Assembly (NCBI GenBank): GCA_965656715.1
Contig: CBFHLR010000002.1
Coordinates: 62,001-126,000 of the forward strand
DNA length: 64,000 nt
Origin: Coraliomargarita sp965656715
GTDB lineage: Bacteria; Verrucomicrobiota; Verrucomicrobiia; Opitutales; Coraliomargaritaceae
Reading direction: 5' to 3'
Shown here piece after piece: positions 17,573-29,328 of this stretch (position 1 is the first letter of the stretch; each line of letters opens with the position of its first letter). Below the pieces are notes generated by a model. The model saw nothing but the letters and a program-made list of their open reading frames with translations, had not been told where the DNA came from and did no database searches. Both the position numbers and the translations under genes were made by a program.

Positions 17573-18763
17573 TTAGATATTGCTGACTGGGCGAACGGTG
17601 ATCGGATAGTTGTCGTTAATGTCGGGGAAGCGGGGAATGTCTCCCTGAACTTGGATCTGCCACTCGATCTTGTTGTTGCCGCTGTCGAAGCTGTGCATGC
17701 TATCGATCGGGAGGCTGAGGTGCAGATTGCCACGTTGCTGCGCTGCAGGTTGATCGAGTTCCAGTAAGACATCCTGATGAAAGATCGAGCGGTCGGTCAC
17801 CGAATTGGTGCCGCGCCGATAGGTGGCGGCTTCTTGTCCGGTGACGCGAATGCTCAGTGTGCGCAAGCGGTGGAGTGGCTTGTTGGCATTCCATTCCAAT
17901 TCCACGGGTTCGCCCAAGCGCGGACTGGCTTCGCTTAGAGTGAGCTCCAGCTTGGGGTTGGCGAGGGCCAATACGCTATGGAATACCCCAAAGATTAAAC
18001 CAATACCAATCAGCACGAATGGAATAATGAAGAAGGTTAAGAACCACTCCGGTCTGCCATCCATATGACTCTTTACCGCGATGGTCACGAAGACGCTGGT
18101 GATGCCGTTCCAGAAACAAGCAGCGAAGAGCATACCAAAGACTTTGCCGATGCCTGAGCTACTGGGTTTTAAGACGTTGGTGCCAGCGGCCTCGGTTGCC
18201 ACTCGCTGGTGCCTGTTGCCGAAGCCGATTTTCCAATTTCTAGGAAGTAAGCCTAGACTACCCGCGATCGCCCCTAGACCAATAATCATAAACAACGAGG
18301 TGAAGGGGATGATGATATAGACGATGCTAGGTATGTCGCGGTTCAAGACCGCGTTTCTTGGGTCGTCCGGGTTGAACCAGCAGCTACGCGTGGAGCCTTT
18401 GGGGTATTGTGCGACCACCTCGGCCTTGCCGCTTCGGCCGCTGGAGCTGGCGTCGTTGGAGTTGTAGGTATCGCTGATATAGGTGCTGCCATCGACTGTG
18501 TAGCGGAAACTGATTTCGATACTGTATGTGGTGCCGTCGCTACTGCTATGGCTTTCCACTTCGCTGGAGAGAATGACGCAGTTGGTTTTGGGCCAGCTCT
18601 TGCTGTTGATTGATTTCAGCAGTGGGTTGAGTGCCATCATCCAACAGAACAGGGCGCCCATACCAAAGAACATGCAGCCGAACAGAAGTCCGCCGACGCG
18701 GCCACCGAGTTTACTTGAGTTCCCGCCGGAGCGGATCGATTTGGATTTTTTGGCTGCGGACAT
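17573..18763 (-). CDS. DUF3592 membrane protein with C-terminal arrestin-like domain
   Basis: A 396-residue protein. A basic N-terminus leads to a membrane segment (about 22-48). The DUF3592 region follows (about 55-150), with SWPKTNCVILSSEVES, FRYTVDGSTYIS and the terminal YPKGSTRSCWFNPDDPRNAVL that marks the domain. Three further membrane segments lie at about 145-170, 205-230 and 245-270. The last third (about 280-396) is a beta-rich domain like the neighbouring arrestin-like protein. The function of DUF3592 is unknown. It heads a likely three-gene operon with the arrestin-like and ATPase genes. Confidence 0.72.
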   Translation of the reverse strand: MSAAKKSKSIRSGGNSSKLGGRVGGLLFGCMFFGMGALFCWMMALNPLLKSINSKSWPKTNCVILSSEVESHSSSDGTTYSIEISFRYTVDGSTYISDTYNSNDASSSGRSGKAEVVAQYPKGSTRSCWFNPDDPRNAVLNRDIPSIVYIIIPFTSLFMIIGLGAIAGSLGLLPRNWKIGFGNRHQRVATEAAGTNVLKPSSSGIGKVFGMLFAACFWNGITSVFVTIAVKSHMDGRPEWFLTFFIIPFVLIGIGLIFGVFHSVLALANPKLELTLSEASPRLGEPVELEWNANKPLHRLRTLSIRVTGQEAATYRRGTNSVTDRSIFHQDVLLELDQPAAQQRGNLHLSLPIDSMHSFDSGNNKIEWQIQVQGDIPRFPDINDNYPITVRPVSNI

Positions 18764-18803
18764 TGGCTTGTTGAGTAACGAGTTGAACCGTTATTTCACA
18801 GTT

Positions 18804-20795
18804 TTAACCCAGTAGAGCTTTAAAGCCCTCTTCGTCGAGGATTGGAATGCCGAGCTTTTCGGCTTTTGCGTATTTGGAGCCAGCTGCTTCGCCGGTCAGT
18901 AGGTAGTCGGTTTTCTTGCTGACGCTGGAACTGGTTCGTCCTCCCGCTGCTTCGATTAGTTGGGTGGCTTCGCTGCGTGTCAGTGAGGGCAGGGTGCCAG
19001 TGAGGACGACTGTTATTCCTGAGAGCACTCCGTCGACCGATCCGCTCTGTTCGGAAGCCATGTTCAAACCATGAGTAGTGAGTCGTTCAATTAGCTCGGC
19101 ATTGTCGCTGTCTGCAAACCAGGCATGGATGCTTTGCGCCATAATCGAGCCTATGCCATCGATGGCTTCGAGCTGCTCTTCGTTGGCGTTTTGTAGCTCA
19201 GTTAAGGATGGGAAGGAGGCTTCCAGATCCTTGGCGGATTGCTTGCCCACATGTGGAATGCCGAGCCCGTGGATGAGTTGCCAGAGGCGGCGTTGCTTAC
19301 TCTCGATCAGCGCTGCGACTAGGTTGTGTGCAGACTTTTCCGCGAACTTCTCCAGTTCGAGCAAGTGCGACTCAGTCAGCTCGTAGAGGTCGGCGACGTT
19401 CTTGGCGAGGCCGCGTTGCACGAGTTGCTCGACGACTGCGCTGCCCAGATTCTCGATGTCCATACAGGCACGGCTGGCGAAGTGCTGAATGGCGCGTTGC
19501 TGGCGAATCGGGTCATCTTTGCGAGTGATACGCCAGACTGCCTCATTGGGGTCGCGCTCAGCGATGATGCCTAAAGATTCCAAGTGTGCGCCGAAGTCGA
19601 AGGGCTCGCTGTCGGCTGGGCGCTTGTCGGTGTTGACGCTGAGCACCTGAGGGATGATCTCGCCGGCCTTTTGCACTAGCACGGTATCGCCGGGGCGAAT
19701 GTCCTTACGCTTGATCTCGTCTTCGTTGTGCAGCGTGGCCCTCGACACTGTGGTGCCTGCGAGCTGCACCGGTTCAAGAATCGCGACGGGTGTGACGGCG
19801 CCGGTGCGTCCGATTTGCAGACTGATTTCTTTCAGCACGGTCTCGGCGCGCTCGGCTTCGAATTTGTAGGCGATGGCCCAGCGAGGGGCTTTGGAGGTGA
19901 AGCCCGCTTCGAGTTGCAGTTGAAAGTCGTTGAGCTTTACGACGGCGCCGTCGGTTGGGTAAGTGAACTTCTGGCGTAGAGTATCCAGTTCTTCAATGCA
20001 GTTCCATGCTTTCTGTATGCCGTCGGCGATCCAGTATTTTTCAAGCACGGGGAAGTGCCATGCTTTGAGCTGCTCTTGAATGCCGCTCTGATTGCTAAAA
20101 AAGTTTTCCGGTTCGCAGGCTCCGATACCGTAGAGCACGATGCTCAGTTTGCGCGAGCGGGCCTCCGCTGGGTCGAGCAATTTGATCGTGCCAGCGGCGA
20201 GGTTGCGCGGGTTGGCGTAGAGTGCTTGGCCTGCTTGCTCACGCTGCTGGTTGATGCGCTCGAACTCTTCGTGCAGCATGTAGATCTCGCCACGCACTTC
20301 GAGGATGTCGGGTGCGTCCGCGATCTGTTGTGGCAGGCCTTCGATATGACGCACATTGGAGGTGATGTCGTCACCCTCAGCGCCGTTACCGCGCGATACC
20401 GCGCGAATGAACTGGCCCTGCTCGTAGGTCAGACTGACCGCGACACCATCGATCTTGGGTTCCACCAGATAGTGCAGGGTCTTTTCGGGGAAGCGTTTCT
20501 CGAGGCGTTTGCCGAACTCGATCAGCTCGTCGGAGCTGTAGGTATTGTCGAGGCTGAGCATCGGCTTGCGATGCGTATAGCTCTCAAAGCTTTCGAGGCG
20601 GTCGTCGCCCACGGATTGAGTTGGTGACTCGCCAAAGTCGAACTCGGGGTTTTCGGCCTCAAGCGAGGCGAGCTGTGCCTTGAGACGATCGTAGGCCTGA
20701 TCATCGATCTCAGGCTGCGCCTGCTTGTAGTATAGGGCATCGTGACGCGCAATTTCAGCGCGCAGTTTGGCAATCTCTTGAACCGTGTCGGACAT
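18804..20795 (-). CDS. ligA: NAD-dependent DNA ligase, zinc-finger cysteines absent
   Basis: Seals nicks during replication and repair using NAD+. The 663-residue protein has the adenylation domain with the AMP-accepting K114 in VEPKIDGVAVS, DDITSNVRHIEGLP, and AYKFEAERAETVL leading to the OB domain (IGRTGAVTPVAILEPVQLAGTTVSRATLHN). Four HhH motifs are followed by a C-terminal BRCT domain (about 585-663). Where most LigA proteins have a Cys4 zinc finger before SRACMDIENLG, this protein reads FDFGAHLESLGIIAERDPNE with no CxxC pairs. Length and all other motifs are normal, so it is likely active. It is a single gene. Confidence 0.96.
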   Translation of the reverse strand: MSDTVQEIAKLRAEIARHDALYYKQAQPEIDDQAYDRLKAQLASLEAENPEFDFGESPTQSVGDDRLESFESYTHRKPMLSLDNTYSSDELIEFGKRLEKRFPEKTLHYLVEPKIDGVAVSLTYEQGQFIRAVSRGNGAEGDDITSNVRHIEGLPQQIADAPDILEVRGEIYMLHEEFERINQQREQAGQALYANPRNLAAGTIKLLDPAEARSRKLSIVLYGIGACEPENFFSNQSGIQEQLKAWHFPVLEKYWIADGIQKAWNCIEELDTLRQKFTYPTDGAVVKLNDFQLQLEAGFTSKAPRWAIAYKFEAERAETVLKEISLQIGRTGAVTPVAILEPVQLAGTTVSRATLHNEDEIKRKDIRPGDTVLVQKAGEIIPQVLSVNTDKRPADSEPFDFGAHLESLGIIAERDPNEAVWRITRKDDPIRQQRAIQHFASRACMDIENLGSAVVEQLVQRGLAKNVADLYELTESHLLELEKFAEKSAHNLVAALIESKQRRLWQLIHGLGIPHVGKQSAKDLEASFPSLTELQNANEEQLEAIDGIGSIMAQSIHAWFADSDNAELIERLTTHGLNMASEQSGSVDGVLSGITVVLTGTLPSLTRSEATQLIEAAGGRTSSSVSKKTDYLLTGEAAGSKYAKAEKLGIPILDEEGFKALLG

Positions 20796-20954
20796 GCCGA
20801 ACGATCAAAAGCCTTTGCCAGAGAGAATCAATGTAGAAGCTGTAGATGAATGATATGTCTTAAGTCGCAACTTCGAGAACGCACTCTTGGACTGGTTAAG
20901 TAGATAGGGTTGATGATCGACAGAAGAAGAGCCTCAAGCCATTGGACATGAAAA

Positions 20955-20978
20955 GGCCCGCACTTTATTGTGCGGGCC
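20955..20978 (-). terminator. Terminator of the lipoprotein operon
   Basis: The perfect stem GGCCCGCAC/GTGCGGGCC (20955-20963, 20970-20978) has a six-base loop. Read on the minus strand it is followed by TTTT. It lies 23 bases after the stop of the discoidin-like lipoprotein gene. The rest of the gap to ligA (20796-20950) shows nothing recognisable. Confidence 0.88.
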
Positions 20979-21001
20979 CTGGAAAGGATAGTTTACTGTG
21001 C

Positions 21002-21721
<720 letters not shown>

Positions 21722-21732
21722 GGGTTATATTA

Positions 21733-23115
<1,383 letters not shown>

Positions 23116-23141
23116 AACCTGTCCTTTGTTGAGTGGCGGAA

Positions 23142-23666
23142 TTACCACTTTTTAAGGATAGCGAAGCGGTTGTGTTTCGCAAGCACGAGGGCGGCAACGA
23201 TCATGATGATGTGGGTGCCGAGCCATGCGATGCCGGCGTCCTGCTTGATTAGAATGAGGCCGAAGGTGAGGCTGGTGTAGAGCAAGCCCATGGCGAACAG
23301 TGTGTAACGCGTGGCGATACCGAGCAGCAGTGTGAAACCGAGGATTAGGAGCGCTGGGCCGAGCACGATGTTGTAGAGATCGAGACCCCAGCCAGGGATG
23401 AGTGGCTCGCCGCTGAATTTGTCATATAGCGGGGCAGGGACGCCGTTATAGTTTGAAAACGCGTAGGCTTTCGAGGTGGTGGCTTCAGCCAGACCATAGG
23501 CGTTTGGCTCGCCGTCGATCAGCACATCTTTAGAGCCAGTGCTGGTGCCAGCGAATTTCTCGATGCCGGTTTGGATGGCGCGCACAGCCAGCCAGAGGCG
23601 GAGTGTGAGCATGCCGAGTGTAAGTCCGAGGTCGTTGCAACAGGTGTCGTTGTTGTTTGAGGTCAT
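23142..23666 (-). CDS. DoxX-like inner-membrane protein
   Basis: A 174-residue membrane protein with four hydrophobic segments. LTLGMLTLRLWLAVRAIQTGIEKF, a periplasmic loop with ALYDKFSGEPLIPGWGLDLY-like spacing, then VLGPALLILGFTLLLGIATRYTL and THIIMIVAALVLAKHNR match the DoxX/DoxD superfamily. I start at ATG 23666. The upstream extension to 23732 is polar and AT-rich and does not look like the family. It is the first gene of the operon leading into the Tat-type oxidoreductase, and might serve as a redox or membrane partner for it. No specific function can be given. Confidence 0.65.
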   Translation of the reverse strand: MTSNNNDTCCNDLGLTLGMLTLRLWLAVRAIQTGIEKFAGTSTGSKDVLIDGEPNAYGLAEATTSKAYAFSNYNGVPAPLYDKFSGEPLIPGWGLDLYNIVLGPALLILGFTLLLGIATRYTLFAMGLLYTSLTFGLILIKQDAGIAWLGTHIIMIVAALVLAKHNRFAILKKW

Positions 23667-23710
23667 GATAAGATCTGAGTTTTGTTTTGTTGTTGGGGGA
23701 TCTCTTCGAG

Positions 23711-23930
23711 TTGTCAATTTGTCATAAGGCAAGGCTGTAGTTCAATGAAAAAATCAATAAGAATTCTTTTTGTTGCTGAAGGAATATGTCTTATTTGGCG
23801 ATCCGGGAAGTCGTAAGGTATTGAATTACAATGAAGAGAGGTTGTTTTGAAAATGCGTATATACTGTTTATAGACAATTAGTTTAGTTTGTCAACAATTT
23901 TTATGCTTGTCAAATATCGTCAAATTGTTG
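23711..23930. promoter_or_regulatory. Divergent promoter region with TTGTCA repeats
   Basis: TTGTCA occurs at 23711, 23719, 23888 and 23907, with a further GTCAAATTG at 23919. CAACAATTT (23892-23900) and AAATTGTTG (23922-23930) form an inverted repeat. The region separates the DoxX-like operon from the PAS-AraC gene and is strongly AT-rich. The repeats are candidate operators for the adjacent AraC regulator; this is inferred from position only. Confidence 0.5.
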
Positions 23931-23948
23931 GTGATTGTTTTTTCTGTT

Positions 23949-24776
23949 ATGACTGTAATGCCCCTAGCTGATGAATCTGGTTCGACACCGGATTTTCGAG
24001 AGAGTTTCCTTGAGTCCTTGCGTCCCGGGCAATTGGTGGAGTCGCTGTTTGATAGTCTGCCGGGGGCTTTCTATTTTGTGAAAGACCGGGAGGCGCGTTT
24101 CATCGCTGGCAGTTGTAGCTTTGCGCAGACACTCGGGGAGTCTTCGATTGAAGCGATGGTCGGTAAGACTGACTACGATTACAGCCCGGATTTCTTGGCG
24201 GATGGCTTCTATGCGGATGACATGTATGTGATTCAAACCGGGAAGGCGATTTACAATAAGATCGAATTGGTGCCCTCGGCAGATGGTTCGTTGGATTGGC
24301 TGTGCACGACCAAGATCCCGCTTTATGATCAGGCGGACGAGGTCGTTGGGCTGGCTGGTTTGGCTCGTATCATTCAGGACAGTGATGCAGTCTATGTGGA
24401 TCATCCGGAGATGCATTTGATTGTAGATTTTGTGCGTGAGCATTATCGTGAGAAAATCTCGGTCGCAGATGTCGCGCGGGCGGGGGGCATTTCGGTTAGC
24501 TCGCAGGAACGTCTTTTTAAGAAAACCTTTGGGCTGACGCCGTTGATGTATTTGCGCAAAACACGCCTCAATGCAGCCTGTAAACTGTTGCGCGAAACGA
24601 AGGTGAGTTTGGCGGAGATCGCTGTGCAGTGTGGCTTTAATGATCAGACGAATATGACTCGTGCCTTTCGCTTAGAATTAAAGATCACCCCGCTTAGGTA
24701 TCGCCGCAGTTTCAGTGAAGCCCCGAGCAAGCGCAATCGGACTGCGCCTGCAGTGGTGTTGCGCTCTCAGCTTTAA
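23949..24776 (+). CDS. AraC family regulator with N-terminal PAS domain
   Basis: A 275-residue cytosolic transcription factor. A PAS-like sensor (about residues 20-150) contains LPGAFYFVKDREARFIAGS and TKIPLYDQADEVVGLAGL. The AraC DNA-binding domain (about 165-265) has two helix-turn-helices: ISVADVARAGGISVSSQERLFKKTFG and VSLAEIAVQCGFNDQTNMTRAFR (partly quoted). The ATG at 23949 is preferred; a TTG at 23907 would add residues encoded within the TTGTCA repeat region. It lies between two divergent sugar operons and probably controls both. A second protein of the same architecture is encoded at 56086-56820. The PAS ligand is unknown. Confidence 0.85.
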   Translation: MTVMPLADESGSTPDFRESFLESLRPGQLVESLFDSLPGAFYFVKDREARFIAGSCSFAQTLGESSIEAMVGKTDYDYSPDFLADGFYADDMYVIQTGKAIYNKIELVPSADGSLDWLCTTKIPLYDQADEVVGLAGLARIIQDSDAVYVDHPEMHLIVDFVREHYREKISVADVARAGGISVSSQERLFKKTFGLTPLMYLRKTRLNAACKLLRETKVSLAEIAVQCGFNDQTNMTRAFRLELKITPLRYRRSFSEAPSKRNRTAPAVVLRSQL

Positions 24777-24830
24777 CGCACTTTTAAATCAAACATAATC
24801 CTAACCAACAACGCAAAGACTACACAGACT

Positions 24831-26387
24831 ATGGAGCATAGCAAAAATGACAAAATAGTTTTTTGGGGCTCATTCATCGCCCTGATTACAACTTCGATGG
24901 CATTCATCATTCGTGCCATTTTGATTAATAGCGGCATTTGGCCAGAGCAATTTGGACTCGATAAGGTGCAAGGTGGCGTTCTCTTCGGTGCCGGTATCTG
25001 GCCTTTCGCAATTAGTATCATTCTGTTCAGTTTGATTATCGACCGTGTAGGCTACAAATTTGCGATGTTCTTCAGTTTCGGCTGTTATGCGATCTTCGGC
25101 GCGCTGGCGGTCATGGCTTATGGCATCGTGAATGGAGAGGTCGCCGATCTAGCAGCTGCTCAAGCCAAAGCGTGGAATTATCTCTACTGGGGTTCGGTGA
25201 TTCTTGGTCTCGGTAACGGCACGGTTGAGGCCTTTATCAATCCGGTCGTAGCAACGCTTTTCAAGGACGAGAAGTCCAAATGGCTCAATATCCTACATGC
25301 GGGCTGGCCTGGTGGTCTGGTGCTTGGTGGTGTGCTTGCTATCGCGCTGAGCGGTGTCGTTGCCGACGACTGGCGAATCTTGATCGGTCTGATGTTCCTT
25401 CCGGCTTTCATCTATCTGGTGATGCTTGCGAAGGTGCAGTTCCCCGTGAACGAGCGCGTGGCAGCAGGATCCAGTTATAAGGAAATGCTTGCAGAGCTTG
25501 GTGCTGCGGGTGCGTTCATTGCGTTCTACTTGATTTTCTCTCAGCTCGGCAGCGTATTTGGCTGGGCAACAGCTATTACTTGGGCACTGATCGCGGTTTC
25601 TGTCATTGGTTACGGTGTTTACTGCCGCTCCTTCGGTAATCCGATTTTGTTGGTTCTCGTGATCATTATGATGCCGCTCGCAACTACCGAACTCGGCACT
25701 GATGGCTGGATCTCTGCACTGATGGAAAAGCCGATGCATGAAGCCGGTTGGGATCCAACATGGGTTCTTGTTTACACTTCAGCGATTATGATGGTGCTTC
25801 GCTTCAATGCGGGGCCTGTGATTAACAAGTTTGGTCCACTCGGGCTGCTCGCTCTCTGCGCCGGTCTTGCGATTGTTGGCCTTTATCTACTGTCCTTTGC
25901 TAAGGTCGTTGGCTTTATCTTCTTCGCGGCAACACTCTACGGTGTCGCTAAGACTTACTTCTGGCCAACAATGATCGGTGTGGTCGCTGAGCAGACGCCG
26001 AAGGGTGGTGCGCTCACGCTCAATGCCATCGCTGGTATTGGTATGTTGACGGTTGGTATCCTTGGCGGACCATTCATCGGCTTTCTGCAAGAGAGTTCCG
26101 TCACCTCTGCAATCGAAGAGGAAATGCCTGCTGTCTATGAGCAGGTAACCCAAGAAAGTGACTATCTGCTGGGTAAATATACTGCGCTGGATTCAGGTGC
26201 ATTGGCTGAATTGCCCGAGGAGGCACAGACTCAAGTCAACGAAATCAGCGAGCGTAAAACTCAAGGTGCACTGGCCAAGATGTGTATGTTCCCAGCCTTC
26301 ATGTTGGTCTGCTACATTGGTCTGATTCTATACTTCAAGAGCAAGGGCGGATATAAGCCGAAGGTGCTTGGCGAAGCTGCGCACTAA
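24831..26387 (+). CDS. MFS transporter, probable sugar uptake
   Basis: A 518-residue major facilitator protein with about twelve membrane segments. LFSLIIDRVGYKFAMFFSFG is the cytoplasmic loop 2-3 motif. LHAGWPGGLVLGGVLAIALS lies near helix 5, and there is a large cytoplasmic insertion near the end (about 425-480) rich in Glu and Gln. It begins 54 bases after the AraC gene on the same strand and leads an operon of oxidoreductase, ankyrin, isomerase and tatA genes, so it likely imports the sugar they process. The substrate is not known. Confidence 0.83.
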   Translation: MEHSKNDKIVFWGSFIALITTSMAFIIRAILINSGIWPEQFGLDKVQGGVLFGAGIWPFAISIILFSLIIDRVGYKFAMFFSFGCYAIFGALAVMAYGIVNGEVADLAAAQAKAWNYLYWGSVILGLGNGTVEAFINPVVATLFKDEKSKWLNILHAGWPGGLVLGGVLAIALSGVVADDWRILIGLMFLPAFIYLVMLAKVQFPVNERVAAGSSYKEMLAELGAAGAFIAFYLIFSQLGSVFGWATAITWALIAVSVIGYGVYCRSFGNPILLVLVIIMMPLATTELGTDGWISALMEKPMHEAGWDPTWVLVYTSAIMMVLRFNAGPVINKFGPLGLLALCAGLAIVGLYLLSFAKVVGFIFFAATLYGVAKTYFWPTMIGVVAEQTPKGGALTLNAIAGIGMLTVGILGGPFIGFLQESSVTSAIEEEMPAVYEQVTQESDYLLGKYTALDSGALAELPEEAQTQVNEISERKTQGALAKMCMFPAFMLVCYIGLILYFKSKGGYKPKVLGEAAH

Positions 26388-26415
26388 AATCTTTCATCTC
26401 AAAATCAAAATTATC

Positions 26416-27603
26416 ATGTCATCCAATAAACCACTCAAAGTCGGTATGGTCGGCGGTGGTGGCGGTGCTTTCATCGCCAACCCGCACCAGAAAGCCATTC
26501 ACTTCGACGGCACCCGCAAGGTGCACTCTGTTGCGCTGCATCCAGATCCAAAGATCGCGATGGACGAGGCCAACAACTGGCCGTATCCAGTCAAAGGATA
26601 CGAAAGCTACGACGAAATGATCGCCGTGCAGAAGGATCTGCCGGAAGAGGAGCGTCTTGACTACATTCTTGTAGTCACTCCAAACTTCGTGCACTTCGAT
26701 CCTACTTATAAGGCACTCGAAGCCGGCATCCCTGTGATGTGCGAAAAGCCGCTCACTGTGAATCTGGAAGAGTCCAACAAGCTCGTTGCTAAAGCAAAGG
26801 AGAAGAACGTGCCGCTCGCTGTCGCGCACACTTATGTTGGGCACTGGAGCAGCTGGTTTAGCCGCTTTATTGTGCAAAGTGGTCTGCTCGGTGAAATTCG
26901 CTGGGTAGACAGCTACTACTTGCAGGGATGGCTGGCTGACAAGCTAGAGGACTCCGGCCAAATGCAGGCAGCTTGGCGCACAGACCCGAAACGCGCGGGT
27001 GCTTCAGGGGCTGGTGGTGATATTGGTATTCACGCACTTCAACAACTTCGTTTTGTTACGGGCCTTGATGTAACTGAAGTGTCCGCGCATTGTGAATGCA
27101 TGGTGCCTGGTCGTCCGATTGACGATCACTTCACGGTCTACGGAAAGCTTTCCAACGGCGGTAAGTGCCTCGTGCGTGCGTCTCAGATCTGCCACGGCCA
27201 CCTTAATGATCTCGGTATTGTGATCGCTGGCACGAAGGGGCTGCTGAAATGGCGTCAGGAAGATGCGGAAGCGGTTACAATCTGCCTACCCGGTCAGCCG
27301 GACCGCACCTATTACCGTGGTGCTGTTGCTGCGAACGATGGCTTTCTTGGTGACGTGCCGCAAGAGCTACTTGACGAGCCGACCATTCCGTCCGGACACG
27401 TTGAAGGTCTGCATGACGCCTTTGCGCGCTTGCACCGTGAGTTCGAAAAGGACGTGCGCGCTTATCACGCAGGAGACGCCTGGAGCTGCGATGGCAGTCG
27501 TTATGCGAATGTGGAAGACGGTCGTATGGGGCTCGCCTTCATCGACGCAGCCGTTGCATCGCATCACAATGATAACGCCTGGACGCCAGTCGACCTAAGC
27601 TAA
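26416..27603 (+). CDS. Cytosolic Gfo/Idh/MocA family oxidoreductase
   Basis: A 395-residue NAD(P)-dependent enzyme starting at ATG 26416, 28 bases after the transporter; the longer frame overlaps the transporter gene. The N-terminal Rossmann fold has VGMVGGGGGAFIANPHQKA. VVTPNFVHFDPTYKALEAG and PVMCEKPLTVNLEES carry the family EKP lysine. GAGGDIGIHALQQLRFVTG lies in the substrate domain. No signal peptide is present, unlike the other four family members in this window. The ending with YANVEDGRMGLAFIDAAVAS is typical of UDP-sugar and sugar oxidoreductases. It probably oxidises or rearranges the sugar imported by the MFS protein. Confidence 0.88.
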   Translation: MSSNKPLKVGMVGGGGGAFIANPHQKAIHFDGTRKVHSVALHPDPKIAMDEANNWPYPVKGYESYDEMIAVQKDLPEEERLDYILVVTPNFVHFDPTYKALEAGIPVMCEKPLTVNLEESNKLVAKAKEKNVPLAVAHTYVGHWSSWFSRFIVQSGLLGEIRWVDSYYLQGWLADKLEDSGQMQAAWRTDPKRAGASGAGGDIGIHALQQLRFVTGLDVTEVSAHCECMVPGRPIDDHFTVYGKLSNGGKCLVRASQICHGHLNDLGIVIAGTKGLLKWRQEDAEAVTICLPGQPDRTYYRGAVAANDGFLGDVPQELLDEPTIPSGHVEGLHDAFARLHREFEKDVRAYHAGDAWSCDGSRYANVEDGRMGLAFIDAAVASHHNDNAWTPVDLS

Positions 27604-27614
27604 TTCTTATTCTC

Positions 27615-28268
27615 ATGTCATTTGCTTCGCGTATTCGTTTTGTCGAGTTGATAGCGTTCAGCTTGTTTGTTGTAAACTTGTGGGCCGTTGAGCCCAAATA
27701 CAGCAGTATCGACGAAGCGATTGCGCGGGGCGACATTGAGGATGTCAGTCTGCAGTTGGCTAAATTCCCTGAACGAATAAACCAGGGGAAGCACCCAAAA
27801 CTGTCTCCCTTGAATCAGGCGATACTGCGAAAGCGCAGTGAGATCGCGCTGGTGTTGATTGCTGCTGGTGCCGATGTCAATGCACCTGATAGCAGCAAGC
27901 GCACACCGCTGCATCTTTGCGTGGATCGCGATTTGTCAATCGTGGCGACTGCACTGCTCCAGGCGAAAGCCAAGCCCAATGAGTGGGACAAGGCAGGCTG
28001 GACGCCCTTGCACAATGCGGCGGCTAAGAACCGTCTCGCAGTGGCGCAGGCTTTAATCGTGGGGGGGGCGAATCCCAAATCGCTAAGTGAGCGGGGCGGA
28101 ACTCCGCTGCATGAGGCCGCTGCCAGTGCGGAGGCTCCATTAATTCAACTCTTGCTGGATCAAGGAGTCGATCCGACGGTCAAAGCGGCCAATGGTGACA
28201 CAGCATTATCTATCGCCGCTGCGAATAAGAACGCTGCTGCGATCCAATTACTTCAAACTTCAAATTAA
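27615..28268 (+). CDS. Exported ankyrin-repeat protein
   Basis: A 217-residue protein with a probable signal peptide (about residues 1-25, LIAFSLFVVNLWAVEP). Five ankyrin repeats follow: SPLNQAILRKRSEIALVLI, TPLHLCVDRDLSIVATALL, TPLHNAAAKNRLAVAQALI, TPLHEAAASAEAPLIQLLL and TALSIAAANKNAAAIQLL. Ankyrin repeats bind other proteins. Its place between a sugar oxidoreductase (11 bases) and an isomerase (14 bases) suggests it is co-expressed with them, perhaps as a periplasmic scaffold. That role is inferred. Confidence 0.82.
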   Translation: MSFASRIRFVELIAFSLFVVNLWAVEPKYSSIDEAIARGDIEDVSLQLAKFPERINQGKHPKLSPLNQAILRKRSEIALVLIAAGADVNAPDSSKRTPLHLCVDRDLSIVATALLQAKAKPNEWDKAGWTPLHNAAAKNRLAVAQALIVGGANPKSLSERGGTPLHEAAASAEAPLIQLLLDQGVDPTVKAANGDTALSIAAANKNAAAIQLLQTSN

Positions 28269-28282
28269 CCAGTTCAATAAAT

Positions 28283-29317
<1,035 letters not shown>

Positions 29318-29328
29318 GAGAATATATT

